This document shows, one piece after another, positions 1-5,053 of a DNA stretch of 5,077 bases. Each line of letters begins with the position of its first letter. Positions within the stretch are counted from its first letter, which is position 1. The translations under genes were made by a program, and so were the position numbers. The notes under the pieces are model-generated. The model did no database searches, had not been told where the DNA came from, and saw only the letters and a list, made by a program, of their open reading frames with translations. Source of the stretch: Melioribacteraceae bacterium (lineage in GTDB: Bacteria > Bacteroidota > Ignavibacteria > Ignavibacteriales > Melioribacteraceae); assembly GCA_027036655.1 (NCBI GenBank), contig JALWEC010000092.1, forward strand, positions 1-5,077, given 5' to 3'.

Positions 1-860
1 ACATAGATTTTCCGGTTGATAGCGATAGAGTAAGACTGGATTTTTTGGTTACTACTTTCAATGATTTGATTTACGGTTATAATGTTCCGGATGATTCCGC
101 CGTTACGATTGAACAGTTCGAGTTGATGGCGGCAGAAGGTATATTTAGGGATGGAAATTATATTTACAATGGATTAAAAGGAGTCAATGTTGATAATATT
201 AATAATCCAATATATGAGAATCCCGACCCCACTACCGATCACGGGTATGAGATTGTTATACCTACACATCAAATGTCTGATATTGACCCTAATTCAGGCC
301 CTTGGACGCCTGAACAGCAACAGCAGTTAAAAGAAATAATAGAAAATGATATTGAAACAAAATATCCAATAGGAAAGAGAATGAGAGTTAGGGTATTGAC
401 AGAGAACGATACTTTGCCGGTGTTTCATTTAATTTCACCACCGGATACTCTCATCAGACCATATCCCGGCGTTTCTATAGTTTCACGGGGAACAGGAGGA
501 TTTACATACAGTTTTGGAGCTTTTGATTACAACAGCGATGGATGGACAGATGGAGCTTATATTAAAGTAGGCACTAATTTTGCCGAGGATTTACCAGCAA
601 CTCGGCAGGAATTGCATAGCATTCATATTACGATGCCTCTTGAACCTACTGATATCCCTGGTGATGTTAGTCAGAGGTCTATTTTCTTAGAAACATATTC
701 ATCTCTGGACTTTACTACAACAGTTGATAATAAATTAGTAAATGGGATACTTATGAATATGAGCGAAAATTTAATGACAAGTTATGACAACAATGGAGAG
801 GAAAGAATAAGGGTAAATTATATTCCAAAAAAACCACAGAGAGAAATTTTAGGGAATTAA
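1..860 (+). CDS. C-terminal part of an unrecognised, possibly secreted protein (5' truncated)
   Basis: The frame is open from the first complete codon at position 3 to the TAA at 858-860, giving 285 visible residues. An in-frame TTG at 45 is only an internal codon: the preceding codons (IDFPVDSDRVRLDF) read as ordinary protein, so the true start lies left of the window. I do not recognise the family. Visible features are a D-Y-N-S-D-G-W-T-D stretch (525-551), which fits the DxNxDGxxD calcium-loop pattern of dockerin or thrombospondin-type repeats, then a TRQELHSIH segment (600-626) and QRSIFLE (672-692) followed by a polar C-terminus. This tail order loosely recalls zincin-like secreted proteins, but no HEXXH motif is present, so no peptidase activity is claimed. 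The mostly beta-like, Asp/Asn/Thr-rich composition would suit an extracytoplasmic protein, but any signal peptide is outside the window. The stop codon lies inside a short repeat that begins the downstream repeat cluster. The reading frame is secure; the function is unknown. Confidence 0.8.
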   Translation, partial: IDFPVDSDRVRLDFLVTTFNDLIYGYNVPDDSAVTIEQFELMAAEGIFRDGNYIYNGLKGVNVDNINNPIYENPDPTTDHGYEIVIPTHQMSDIDPNSGPWTPEQQQQLKEIIENDIETKYPIGKRMRVRVLTENDTLPVFHLISPPDTLIRPYPGVSIVSRGTGGFTYSFGAFDYNSDGWTDGAYIKVGTNFAEDLPATRQELHSIHITMPLEPTDIPGDVSQRSIFLETYSSLDFTTTVDNKLVNGILMNMSENLMTSYDNNGEERIRVNYIPKKPQREILGN

Positions 861-900
861 GAATGAGGAATCCGCCTAAGGCGGATGAATTAAAAATGAA
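854..900. repeat. Short direct repeat pair flanking a hairpin
   Basis: GAATTAAGAATGAG (854-867) and GAATTAAAAATGAA (887-900) differ at two of 14 positions and bracket the 870-886 hairpin. The first copy contains the TAA stop of the upstream gene. This marks the left edge of the repeat cluster. Confidence 0.55.
870..886. repeat. 17-nt hairpin, 7-bp stem, TAA loop
   Basis: ATCCGCC-TAA-GGCGGAT forms a perfect 7-bp stem with a 3-nt loop, starting 10 nt after the stop of the left gene. The same core with the same TAA loop recurs at 1141-1155. It is not followed by a T-run, so it is better read as a dispersed palindrome than as a terminator. Confidence 0.8.
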
Positions 901-908
901 AAAAGTCG

Positions 909-926
909 CGTCCGCCGTGGCGGACG
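909..926. repeat. 18-nt hairpin, 8-bp stem, GT loop
   Basis: CGTCCGCC-GT-GGCGGACG has a perfect 8-bp stem. The left flank GTCGCGTCCGCC (905-916) reappears in inverted orientation at 1150-1161, linking this hairpin to the one at 1141-1155. It lies just upstream of the first GTCATTGCGAG unit, as the 1141 hairpin lies upstream of the later one. Confidence 0.8.
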
Positions 927-935
927 TAAAAATTT

Positions 936-975
936 CCGTCATTGCGAGCGAACGGAGTGAGCGCGGCAATCTCAC
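936..975 (+). repeat. GTCATTGCGAG-type repeat unit, copy 1
   Basis: This 40-nt unit runs from CCGTCATTGCGAGCGAACGG to GGCAATCTCAC and matches the unit at 1178-1217 at 38 of 40 positions. The ends ATTGC and GCAAT are complementary, so it can form an imperfect hairpin. From memory, this is a style of dispersed repeat seen in many environmental bacteria and often mis-annotated as small proteins. Confidence 0.85.
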
Positions 976-982
976 AACCATC

Positions 983-1030
983 TGTCATTGCGAGACAATC
1001 CGCGATAGTGGATTGGCGTGGCAATCTCAC
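983..1030 (+). repeat. GTCATTGCGAG-type repeat unit, variant copy with internal inverted repeat
   Basis: This unit keeps the TGTCATTGCGAG start and GGCAATCTCAC end, but the middle differs. It carries CAATCC (996-1001) and its complement GGATTG (1010-1015) around a short AT/GC spacer, so the centre can form its own stem. It lies in tandem after the unit at 936 and leads directly into the 86-nt tail. Confidence 0.75.
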
Positions 1031-1103
1031 CGGTATTCAACCTTAGCCGTTAAACCGCTGTTGAATATTCTACAACTGCGTGTTTTCCGATGAGTCCGCC
1101 AAA
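1018..1103 (+). repeat. 86-nt long repeat, copy A
   Basis: This segment aligns without gaps to 1205-1290; I count 11 mismatches in 86 positions (about 87% identity). It begins at GTGGCAATCTCACCGG and ends at TCCGCCAAA. It contains a perfect 8-bp inverted pair, TATTCAAC (1034-1041) and GTTGAATA (1060-1067). In this copy the end completes an intact TCCGCC-AAA-GGCGGA hairpin (1095-1109). Confidence 0.85.
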
Positions 1104-1109
1104 GGCGGA
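1095..1109. repeat. 15-nt hairpin, AAA loop
   Basis: TCCGCC-AAA-GGCGGA has a perfect 6-bp stem. The corresponding place in copy B (1282-1295) reads TCCGCCAAATGGAAA, so the right arm is lost there. One copy of the long repeat therefore keeps this hairpin and the other has a decayed one. Confidence 0.8.
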
Positions 1110-1140
1110 GCCACAGTCGTCGCAAGCTCCTCCTTCGCAA

Positions 1141-1155
1141 TCCGCCTAAGGCGGA
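1141..1155. repeat. 15-nt hairpin, TAA loop
   Basis: TCCGCC-TAA-GGCGGA is a perfect 6-bp stem with the same core and loop as the hairpin at 870. Just downstream, GACGGC (1159-1164) and GCCGTC (1177-1182) can form another stem around an A-rich loop. That stem overlaps the start of the next GTCATTGCGAG unit. Confidence 0.75.
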
Positions 1156-1177
1156 CGCGACGGCGCAAAAAAACAAG

Positions 1178-1323
1178 CCGTCATTGCGAGCGAACGGAGC
1201 GAGCGTGGCAATCTCACCGGTATTCAACCTCAGCCGTTAAACCTTTGTTGAACATTCGGCAACAGCATGTTTTTCGATAACTCCGCCAAATGGAAACTTC
1301 GTCGTTGCACTTCTCGTAATGAC
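1178..1323 (+). repeat. Long repeat copy B with inverted GTCATTGCGAG-like ends (MITE-like outline)
   Basis: The element starts with the 40-nt unit (1178-1217), continues through the second 86-nt copy (1205-1290), and ends with CTCGTAATGAC (1313-1323). That end is the reverse complement of GTCATTACGAG, one base from the GTCATTGCGAG at 1180-1190. The 144-nt span 1180-1323 is therefore bounded by an 11-nt terminal inverted repeat with one mismatch. It codes for nothing, which fits a small non-autonomous element. I see no clear target-site duplication, so mobility is inference. Confidence 0.6.
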
Positions 1324-1356
1324 ACTAGGAACAGAGCGGATATTAAATTGTAACCC

Positions 1357-1376
1357 GATTCCGCTCCGGCGGGATC
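1357..1376. repeat. GC-rich hairpin downstream of the T9SS cargo gene
   Basis: GATTCCGC-TCCG-GCGGGATC forms an 8-bp stem with one T/G pairing, about 43 nt beyond the stop of the minus-strand gene. The adjoining bases read, on the minus strand, GTCATTCTGATCCCGCC, a relative of the GTCATTGCGAG repeat start. On the minus strand no T-run follows, so it is a weak terminator candidate and more likely a repeat. Confidence 0.6.
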
Positions 1377-1418
1377 AGAATGACAATGAGTAGTTCTGTT
1401 GATAACTGTAACAATCTT

Positions 1419-3923
1419 TTACTTCATCAAAATCATCTTCTTTGTTGCGCTGAAATTTCCGGCGCGTAATGTGTAGAAGTAAACGCCGCTCGGGAGATTT
1501 ACGGCGTTGAACTTTACCGAGTAACTTCCCGGATTCTGTGCTTTGTTAACAAGCTCCGCAACTTTTCGTCCCGCAATGTCGTAAACAGTTAAAGTAACTT
1601 TGTGTAGGGACAATCCGCCGATAGCAGATTGTCCTGTCCCTACAGATGGTAATGAGTATTTTATTGTCGAGGCGGGGTTGAAAGGATTCGGATAGTTTTG
1701 TTGCAGTGTAAATTTCTTCGGTAGGTTTGGCTCAATGTTTACTTCTAATATCACGGAATATTCAAAATGTCCGTCAATATCGATTTGTTTTAATCTGTAT
1801 TTTACGATTCCGGTCAGTTTGTTGTCGGTGTCGATAAAGCTGTAACTTTTAGGAGAATTGCTGTTGCCGTGTCCTTCAACAAAACCAATATTTTCCCACT
1901 CACTTTCTCCTTTCACCTTTTGCCTTTCCACTTGGAATCCGTAATTGTTTACTTCTGTGGCGGTTCGCCAGTTTATCACAACGCCTTCGTCTCCGACCGA
2001 AGCCGTAAATGTTGTCAGTTCGACGGGAAGCGGATTATCGTTGGCTGCGCCCGGCGTTCCGTTTTTGTTGTAGCCGGCGTCATTCCAGTGTCCGGTTAAA
2101 TCGGAGCCGTCGTTCGGATAATTAACGCGTTCATACAAGTGATTTACGTTTCTTGAATCGGATGTTCCCGGCACACTGTTAAATTTGTCGATGATCCCGT
2201 TTGTCCGCGATCTGATTGAAATTCCGTCTCTATCAGAGTTCGCGTATAGATGCGTGAATTCCATATCGGGGTCTTTTCCGTATTTTGCGTTAAATGATTC
2301 GACAGTCTGAGCAATTGTGTAGTATTCGCCGGAGGGGAGGATTACTTTTCCCAATTCCTTAACATAATCGGGAACCGAGTGTCCCAGTGTATAATACTCA
2401 ATTTTCACCGAGTCAAGTTTTATCGCCGAAGATGTATTGTTGTACAATTCCATATAAGCTGCATTTGAGGCGAGCACATCGTTTACTTCCGTTATGATTA
2501 AGTCGCCCGAGGAGGGATCTTCGATTGTTTGAACCGGCGTTGAACTTATACTTTTGTATTGGTCGGCGTCAGTCCAGTCGGAGCCGTATCGAACAAAAAC
2601 CCTGAAGTAGTATGTTGTCCCGTTTGTTAAAGCCGTAACTCTCTGAGAAGTTCCGGTTCCTTTATAGACGACATAATTCCCTGTCCCGATTTCCGTTCCG
2701 CTTCCGAATGCGGCGTCCGCCGTATAGGCGCTTCCGTCTCCGGCGGGCGTTGCGTCAACTTCGGAATTTGCTTTTGCGAGAATCATAACTTCGTCCCACC
2801 AAACGTTCAGAGCGGCGGGATTGTTGTCCCAAGATAAATCTACAAGTCCGGTAGCCGGATATTCATCCAAATTTGAAACGCCTTGAACTTCGGCTTTGTC
2901 GTAAAGCTCGATAGTCGCGTTCGACCACTCGTCATTGTTTGTTCCCGATATTGTTTGATAAGCGTAAGCTACAATATAATAAGTTGTTCCGGGCGTTAAA
3001 TTGGTAATAATGATATCGCCGTCGGAATCCGTAGTTTGATTTACCATTGTAAAACCGTTCCCAAAAGCCGTTCCGCTTCCGTATGATAAATTCCCGGCGT
3101 AGCTGTCGCCGTCCGTTGACGCCACGTTTCCGTTGTTGCCGCTGTTTCCCCTAACAAAAATAGTTACTCCATTCCAGTCTGTACCGTAAGTCCCCAAAGG
3201 TTTTGCCCAGCTAATTCTTATTCTTGTCGAAGTTACATTCTCTATCTTTAACGAAGTCGGTTTTTGGACAAAACCTGTAATATTAAATCGGGAAGTACTG
3301 AAAGTAATTCTGCTGTTTGAGCCTCCCCAATTGGTTGAGACGTCTGCAATCGCGGTTTTTAACTCGGAGGTTGTTCCGGTTCTTGCGCCGTTGTAAACCA
3401 AATTATCGCATGTATTGCAGAGAAGAAGCGCATTGTCTCCTTCGGTTAATCCGGTGTTGGTTAATTCGTCGGCCCCCCACGCGCTGTTGCTGGTAACGGC
3501 GAAAAGAAATGTTGTGGGAGTATCTTTATCCGTTCCAAGATAAAGATAAAGTTCATCTCCGGTAGAGCCGGATTTAATCAGGTTAAATGTGCCTCCGTCC
3601 GAAACAGCCGTTCCGGAGGTGGCGGTTATATGCGTTGAAGAGTAAAACGTGATTTTTATTACGTCGCCGGCGGCTAAGCCTTCTGCGGGAGTTGTGTATT
3701 TAAGCCAGCCGTCCGCCGCTCCCCCGGGCGCCCAAGCCGCCCCGTCCCAAGGCGCATCGGTGATATAAATATCTGTTGAAGCGGGAATATCAACGAATGT
3801 AACAAAAAGTATTTCGTCAGGGTCGTCGTAATTGGCTCCGATGATTGCCACATCTCCCGTGGACTGAGAAAATAATTGTACCGAAAAAAGAAAAACCGTA
3901 AGCAGAGTAATAAAGCGTATCAT
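1419..3923 (-). CDS. Secreted multidomain T9SS cargo protein (lamin-tail and Fn3 domains, type A sorting signal)
   Basis: The protein has 834 residues from the ATG at 3923. An upstream GTG (3938) overlaps the ribosome site and is less likely to be the start. Residues 1-20 (MIRFITLLTVFLFSVQLFSQ) are a signal peptide. Residues 22 to about 215 form a beta-rich domain with a DPDEILFVTFVDIPAST stretch and a CNTC pair (169-172), resembling lamin-tail-like domains of secreted proteins. About 221-345 and 346-467 are two Fn3-type repeats sharing a GSGT-x-(F/I)G insertion. About 471-628 is a lamin-tail domain (GDLIITEV...YMELYN...GTPGAAND). About 631-730 is the PLPVELTTFTA...KYRLKQIDIDG domain that often precedes sorting signals. 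About 739-834 is the sorting domain with QNYPNPFNP, VYDIAGRKVAEL and SGVYFYTLRAG. It should cross the inner membrane by Sec, then be exported and anchored at the surface by T9SS. No catalytic domain is visible; adhesion or a structural role is inference. Confidence 0.92.
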   Translation of the reverse strand: MIRFITLLTVFLFSVQLFSQSTGDVAIIGANYDDPDEILFVTFVDIPASTDIYITDAPWDGAAWAPGGAADGWLKYTTPAEGLAAGDVIKITFYSSTHITATSGTAVSDGGTFNLIKSGSTGDELYLYLGTDKDTPTTFLFAVTSNSAWGADELTNTGLTEGDNALLLCNTCDNLVYNGARTGTTSELKTAIADVSTNWGGSNSRITFSTSRFNITGFVQKPTSLKIENVTSTRIRISWAKPLGTYGTDWNGVTIFVRGNSGNNGNVASTDGDSYAGNLSYGSGTAFGNGFTMVNQTTDSDGDIIITNLTPGTTYYIVAYAYQTISGTNNDEWSNATIELYDKAEVQGVSNLDEYPATGLVDLSWDNNPAALNVWWDEVMILAKANSEVDATPAGDGSAYTADAAFGSGTEIGTGNYVVYKGTGTSQRVTALTNGTTYYFRVFVRYGSDWTDADQYKSISSTPVQTIEDPSSGDLIITEVNDVLASNAAYMELYNNTSSAIKLDSVKIEYYTLGHSVPDYVKELGKVILPSGEYYTIAQTVESFNAKYGKDPDMEFTHLYANSDRDGISIRSRTNGIIDKFNSVPGTSDSRNVNHLYERVNYPNDGSDLTGHWNDAGYNKNGTPGAANDNPLPVELTTFTASVGDEGVVINWRTATEVNNYGFQVERQKVKGESEWENIGFVEGHGNSNSPKSYSFIDTDNKLTGIVKYRLKQIDIDGHFEYSVILEVNIEPNLPKKFTLQQNYPNPFNPASTIKYSLPSVGTGQSAIGGLSLHKVTLTVYDIAGRKVAELVNKAQNPGSYSVKFNAVNLPSGVYFYTLRAGNFSATKKMILMK
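1603..1644 (-). repeat. 42-nt palindrome inserted in frame in the sorting domain
   Basis: TGTAGGGACAATCCG (1603-1617) faces an imperfect complement at 1625-1644 that carries a tandem TGTCC duplication. The element encodes roughly VGTGQSAIGGLSLH (residues 761-774), between the beta strands IKYSLPS and VTLTVYD. As I remember the family, this linker is usually shorter. The length of 42 nt is 14 codons, so the reading frame is kept. Confidence 0.7.
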
Positions 3924-3926
3924 GAA

Positions 3927-3932
3927 ACCTCC
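3927..3932 (-). promoter_or_regulatory. Ribosome binding site of the T9SS cargo gene
   Basis: On the minus strand GGAGGT lies just before TTC-ATG, about 4-5 nt from the ATG at 3923. This strong Shine-Dalgarno match decides the start. The alternative GTG at 3938 would place the site inside the coding region. Confidence 0.8.
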
Positions 3933-4014
3933 AAACACATATAATATTAAATAGAACTAAAGCAAAGACTTTTTTTATAGTGCTAAAGCTATCTTTTGAA
4001 GGTTTGGTAAACAA

Positions 4015-4030
4015 TACCACGTTTGTGGTA
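4015..4030. promoter_or_regulatory. Perfect 6-bp inverted repeat upstream of the cargo gene (possible operator)
   Basis: TACCAC-GTTT-GTGGTA is a perfect inverted repeat with a 4-nt centre, about 92 nt upstream of the ATG at 3923. It lies close to the weak TATAAA box. The size and position would suit a dimeric regulator, but the geometry is also near that of the dispersed hairpins. Function is a guess. Confidence 0.3.
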
Positions 4031-4079
4031 GGTGCTGCGGCGGGAGGCAAAAATATCCGAAAAAATTAATCCAAAATTG

Positions 4080-4104
4080 TCATTAGGTGATAAATTTCTA
4101 ATGA
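4080..4104. repeat. 7-bp inverted repeat with a further direct copy
   Basis: TCATTAG (4080-4086) and CTAATGA (4098-4104) pair around an 11-nt spacer, and CATTAG occurs again at 4109-4114. The base composition is low, so a chance occurrence is possible. Confidence 0.35.
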
Positions 4105-4267
4105 TCGCCATTAGGGAGAAGGTGGGCGGATTTGTTGAGAAACAATAAGTTGACTGGCGTAAAAAAAGTTAATTGCAAATAAAAAAACACCTAAAAAATC
4201 TTACAAAATAAAACTTATTTGTAGCACAATCTGTCTTAAGTGGAGATTAGCGAACTTGTGAGAGGTC

Positions 4268-4281
4268 TCCGCCATGGCGGA
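4268..4281. repeat. Perfect 14-nt palindrome, TCCGCC/GGCGGA family
   Basis: TCCGCCATGGCGGA reads identically on both strands. It shares its arms with the four hairpins in the 861-1418 cluster but has an AT centre. It stands as a GC-rich island in AT-rich DNA. A T8 run at 4302-4309 is about 20 nt away, too far for a standard terminator. Confidence 0.8.
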
Positions 4282-4311
4282 CTGCAGTAATTCAGCTCTT
4301 ATTTTTTTTCT

Positions 4312-4328
4312 AAATCCCTAAGGGATTT
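4312..4328. repeat. 17-nt hairpin AAATCCC-TAA-GGGATTT
   Basis: A perfect 7-bp stem with a TAA loop, or 8 bp with a one-base centre. The arms are unrelated to the TCCGCC family, but the geometry and CC-N3-GG apex are the same as at 870, 4542, 5005 and 5054. Confidence 0.75.
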
Positions 4329-4360
4329 TATATTGATAAAAATTAGTTCACATTAGTACC

Positions 4361-4395
4361 TTATCAGTAAAATTCGTGTTATTTGTGGCAAAATA
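4361..4395 (+). repeat. Probable dispersed repeat remnant (TTCGTGTTATTTGTGGC type)
   Basis: The stretch containing TTATCAGTAAAATTCGTGTT followed by ATTTGTGGCAAAAT resembles, from memory, a repeat found between genes in many bacterial genomes. Only one copy is in the window, so the assignment rests on recognition and is weak. Confidence 0.35.
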
Positions 4396-4407
4396 TTTTT
4401 CCAAATA

Positions 4408-4452
4408 CTCTAAAATCCCTTATTGATAAGGGTTTCAGAGATTATTTTTTTT
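4408..4452 (+). terminator. Terminator-like hairpin followed by T8
   Basis: CTCT...AGAG arms (4408-4411 and 4437-4440) enclose the core CCCTTA-TTGA-TAAGGG, with one mismatch and one bulge in the lower stem. A run of eight T (4445-4452) follows after ATTA. The shape suits an intrinsic terminator on the plus strand, but no plus-strand gene lies upstream in the window. The hairpin also interrupts a repeat whose other copy (about 4932) lacks it. Confidence 0.35.
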
Positions 4453-4499
4453 GTCCAACTTTTTCTAATTTTGTTTCCGGCTTGTCCAGGTTGAGTTAT
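4411..4499. repeat. Long intergenic repeat, copy 1 (carries an extra hairpin)
   Basis: Anchors shared with 4932-5003 are TAAAATCC (4411-4418), TTCAGAGATTATT (4434-4446) and GGCTTGTCCAGGTT (4479-4492). The middle is diverged and T-rich, 32 nt here against 29 nt in the other copy. Between the first two anchors this copy has 15 nt forming the CCCTTA/TAAGGG hairpin, where the other copy has one base. Small open frames on both strands across here look spurious. Confidence 0.65.
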
Positions 4500-4541
4500 G
4501 CAAAACTTTCTGATAATTACATAGACGATATGATTTTGTAC

Positions 4542-4717
4542 TTGCTCCGTAGGAGCAAAACCTTTGTAATAAACAATTAATCTCCAATTAAAAGCTCCGT
4601 AGGAGCGATACATAAAATACAATGATTATCTCGTAAGCATTGAAGTGCCGCTCCTACGGAGCTAATAGATAATAGCGCGCTTTATTTATTACAGAGGTAA
4701 CACTCCTACGGAGTTAC
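4542..4717. repeat. Symmetric four-hairpin inverted element (CTCCGTAGGAG family)
   Basis: Four hairpins of the CTCC-GTA-GGAG family are centred at 4550, 4600, 4656 and 4708. The first two have a GTA loop and the last two a TAC loop, so the order is forward, forward, reverse, reverse. Inner arms AGCTCCGTAGGAGCG (4593-4607) and 4649-4663 are perfect 15-nt complements. Outer arms extend past the hairpins with ACCTTTGTAATAAA (4559-4572) against an inverted ACCTCTGTAATAAA. Both pairs share the same midpoint, about 4628-4629. The unit spans 176 nt and codes for nothing. Relation to REP/BIME-like elements is inference. Confidence 0.8.
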
Positions 4718-4931
4718 TTCTTTTTGATATAATGTTATGAACAACCTCTTAGATATGTTAACGCGATACGTAATCCGACCAGGCGGAGTAAGAGCTAAAA
4801 TCTAATTTTACTAATATTGCCATTCTTAAAGTCGCTGCAATAATATCGCTATTAAGTACTGACGAAATGAAAAACCTCCGAACTTGTCCCAAATGCCTTT
4901 CGATGGGATTTACCCCGCCAACATTCATTAG
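4718..4931. other. AT-rich spacer; no convincing gene
   Basis: No strong gene is seen. A minus-strand frame (4758-4928, 56 codons from ATG, beginning MNVGGVNPIERHLGQ) lacks a ribosome site and runs into repeat copy 2, so it is not called. TCCGACCAGGCGGA near 4783 looks like a decayed TCCGCC/GGCGGA hairpin. ATTTTACTAAT (4805-4815) is the perfect 11-nt complement of ATTAGTAAAAT (4927-4937), so an inverted repeat brackets this spacer and the latter arm leads into repeat copy 2. Confidence 0.4.
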
Positions 4932-5003
4932 TAAAATCCATTCAGAGATTATTCTTTTCAGCCTATCTCCCTTTTTGGTTCTGGCTTGTCCAGGTTAGGT
5001 TAT
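4932..5003. repeat. Long intergenic repeat, copy 2 (no internal hairpin)
   Basis: It shares TAAAATCC (4932-4939), TTCAGAGATTATT (4941-4953) and GGCTTGTCCAGGTT (4983-4996) with copy 1. One base replaces the 15-nt hairpin of copy 1, and the variable middle is 3 nt shorter. The repeat is followed almost directly by the hairpin at 5005, whereas in copy 1 the next hairpin comes about 45 nt later. Confidence 0.65.
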
Positions 5004-5004
5004 A

Positions 5005-5021
5005 CGACCCCAACGGGGTCG
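5005..5021. repeat. 17-nt hairpin CGACCCC-AAC-GGGGTCG
   Basis: Perfect 7-bp stem with a 3-nt loop and a CC-N3-GG apex. TAT/ATA flanks could extend the stem after one mismatch. Its centre is 49 nt from that of the next hairpin, across an AT-rich spacer. Confidence 0.8.
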
Positions 5022-5053
5022 AATATAATTATTAACATTCAATTATAGATATA

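Larger units (their letters stand above)
861..1418. repeat. Gene-free mosaic of dispersed repeats between convergent genes
   Basis: This 558-nt stretch separates the 3' ends of the two genes and holds no credible gene. It is built of interchangeable modules: GTCATTGCGAG-type units at 936, 983 and 1178, inverted relatives near 1323 and 1384, TCCGCC/GGCGGA hairpins at 870, 909, 1095 and 1141, and an 86-nt tail present twice. Short open frames here translate the repeat itself; for example both tails give RYST-AVKPLLNI-Q--VFR. I read them as spurious. No hairpin is followed by a T-run, so no standard intrinsic terminator for either gene is evident. Confidence 0.85.
3933..4260. other. AT-rich upstream region of the cargo gene; no gene found
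   Basis: This stretch should contain the promoter of the minus-strand gene. A TATAAA on the minus strand (complement of 3974-3979) is a possible -10 box, but I found no convincing -35 partner, so no promoter is called. A 77-codon minus-strand frame overlapping the gene start (3817-4050) is an out-of-frame shadow. Two small inverted repeats (4015-4030 and 4080-4104) are listed separately. Positions 4150-4260 are A-rich and I see no other structure there. Confidence 0.5.

Noticed and set aside
863..1093. 76-codon plus-strand frame after the left gene
   Set aside because: It translates the GTCATTGCGAG repeat (ASERSER..., RYSTLAVKPLLNI); the same peptide tail appears in the second repeat copy. 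No ribosome site or protein-like family.
1027..1280. 66-codon frames on both strands across the repeat cluster
   Set aside because: They lie wholly within repeats and hairpins; the reading frames follow from repeat sequence.
1869..2099. 76-codon plus-strand frame inside the cargo gene
   Set aside because: Antisense shadow of the pre-CTD domain coding region.
3923..3938. GTG at 3938 as the start of the cargo gene
   Set aside because: GGAGGT would be inside the coding region, and the ATG at 3923 gives a normal signal peptide with proper spacing.
3817..4050. 77-codon minus-strand frame overlapping the start of the cargo gene
   Set aside because: It is out of frame with a well-supported gene, includes its upstream region, and lacks a ribosome site or recognisable motif.
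4268..4309. Intrinsic terminator from the TCCGCCATGGCGGA palindrome and the following T8
   Set aside because: About 20 nt separate the stem from the T-run, and no gene ends nearby.
4383..4622. 65- and 70-codon frames on opposite strands in the right intergenic region
   Set aside because: They run through repeat copy 1 and the CTCCGTAGGAG hairpins (LLRRSKTF, YRSYGAFNW), a pattern I associate with spurious repeat translations.
4542..4717. Possible CRISPR array because of regular hairpins
   Set aside because: The repeats are short, alternate in orientation and differ in flanks; spacers are not uniform and no cas gene is visible.
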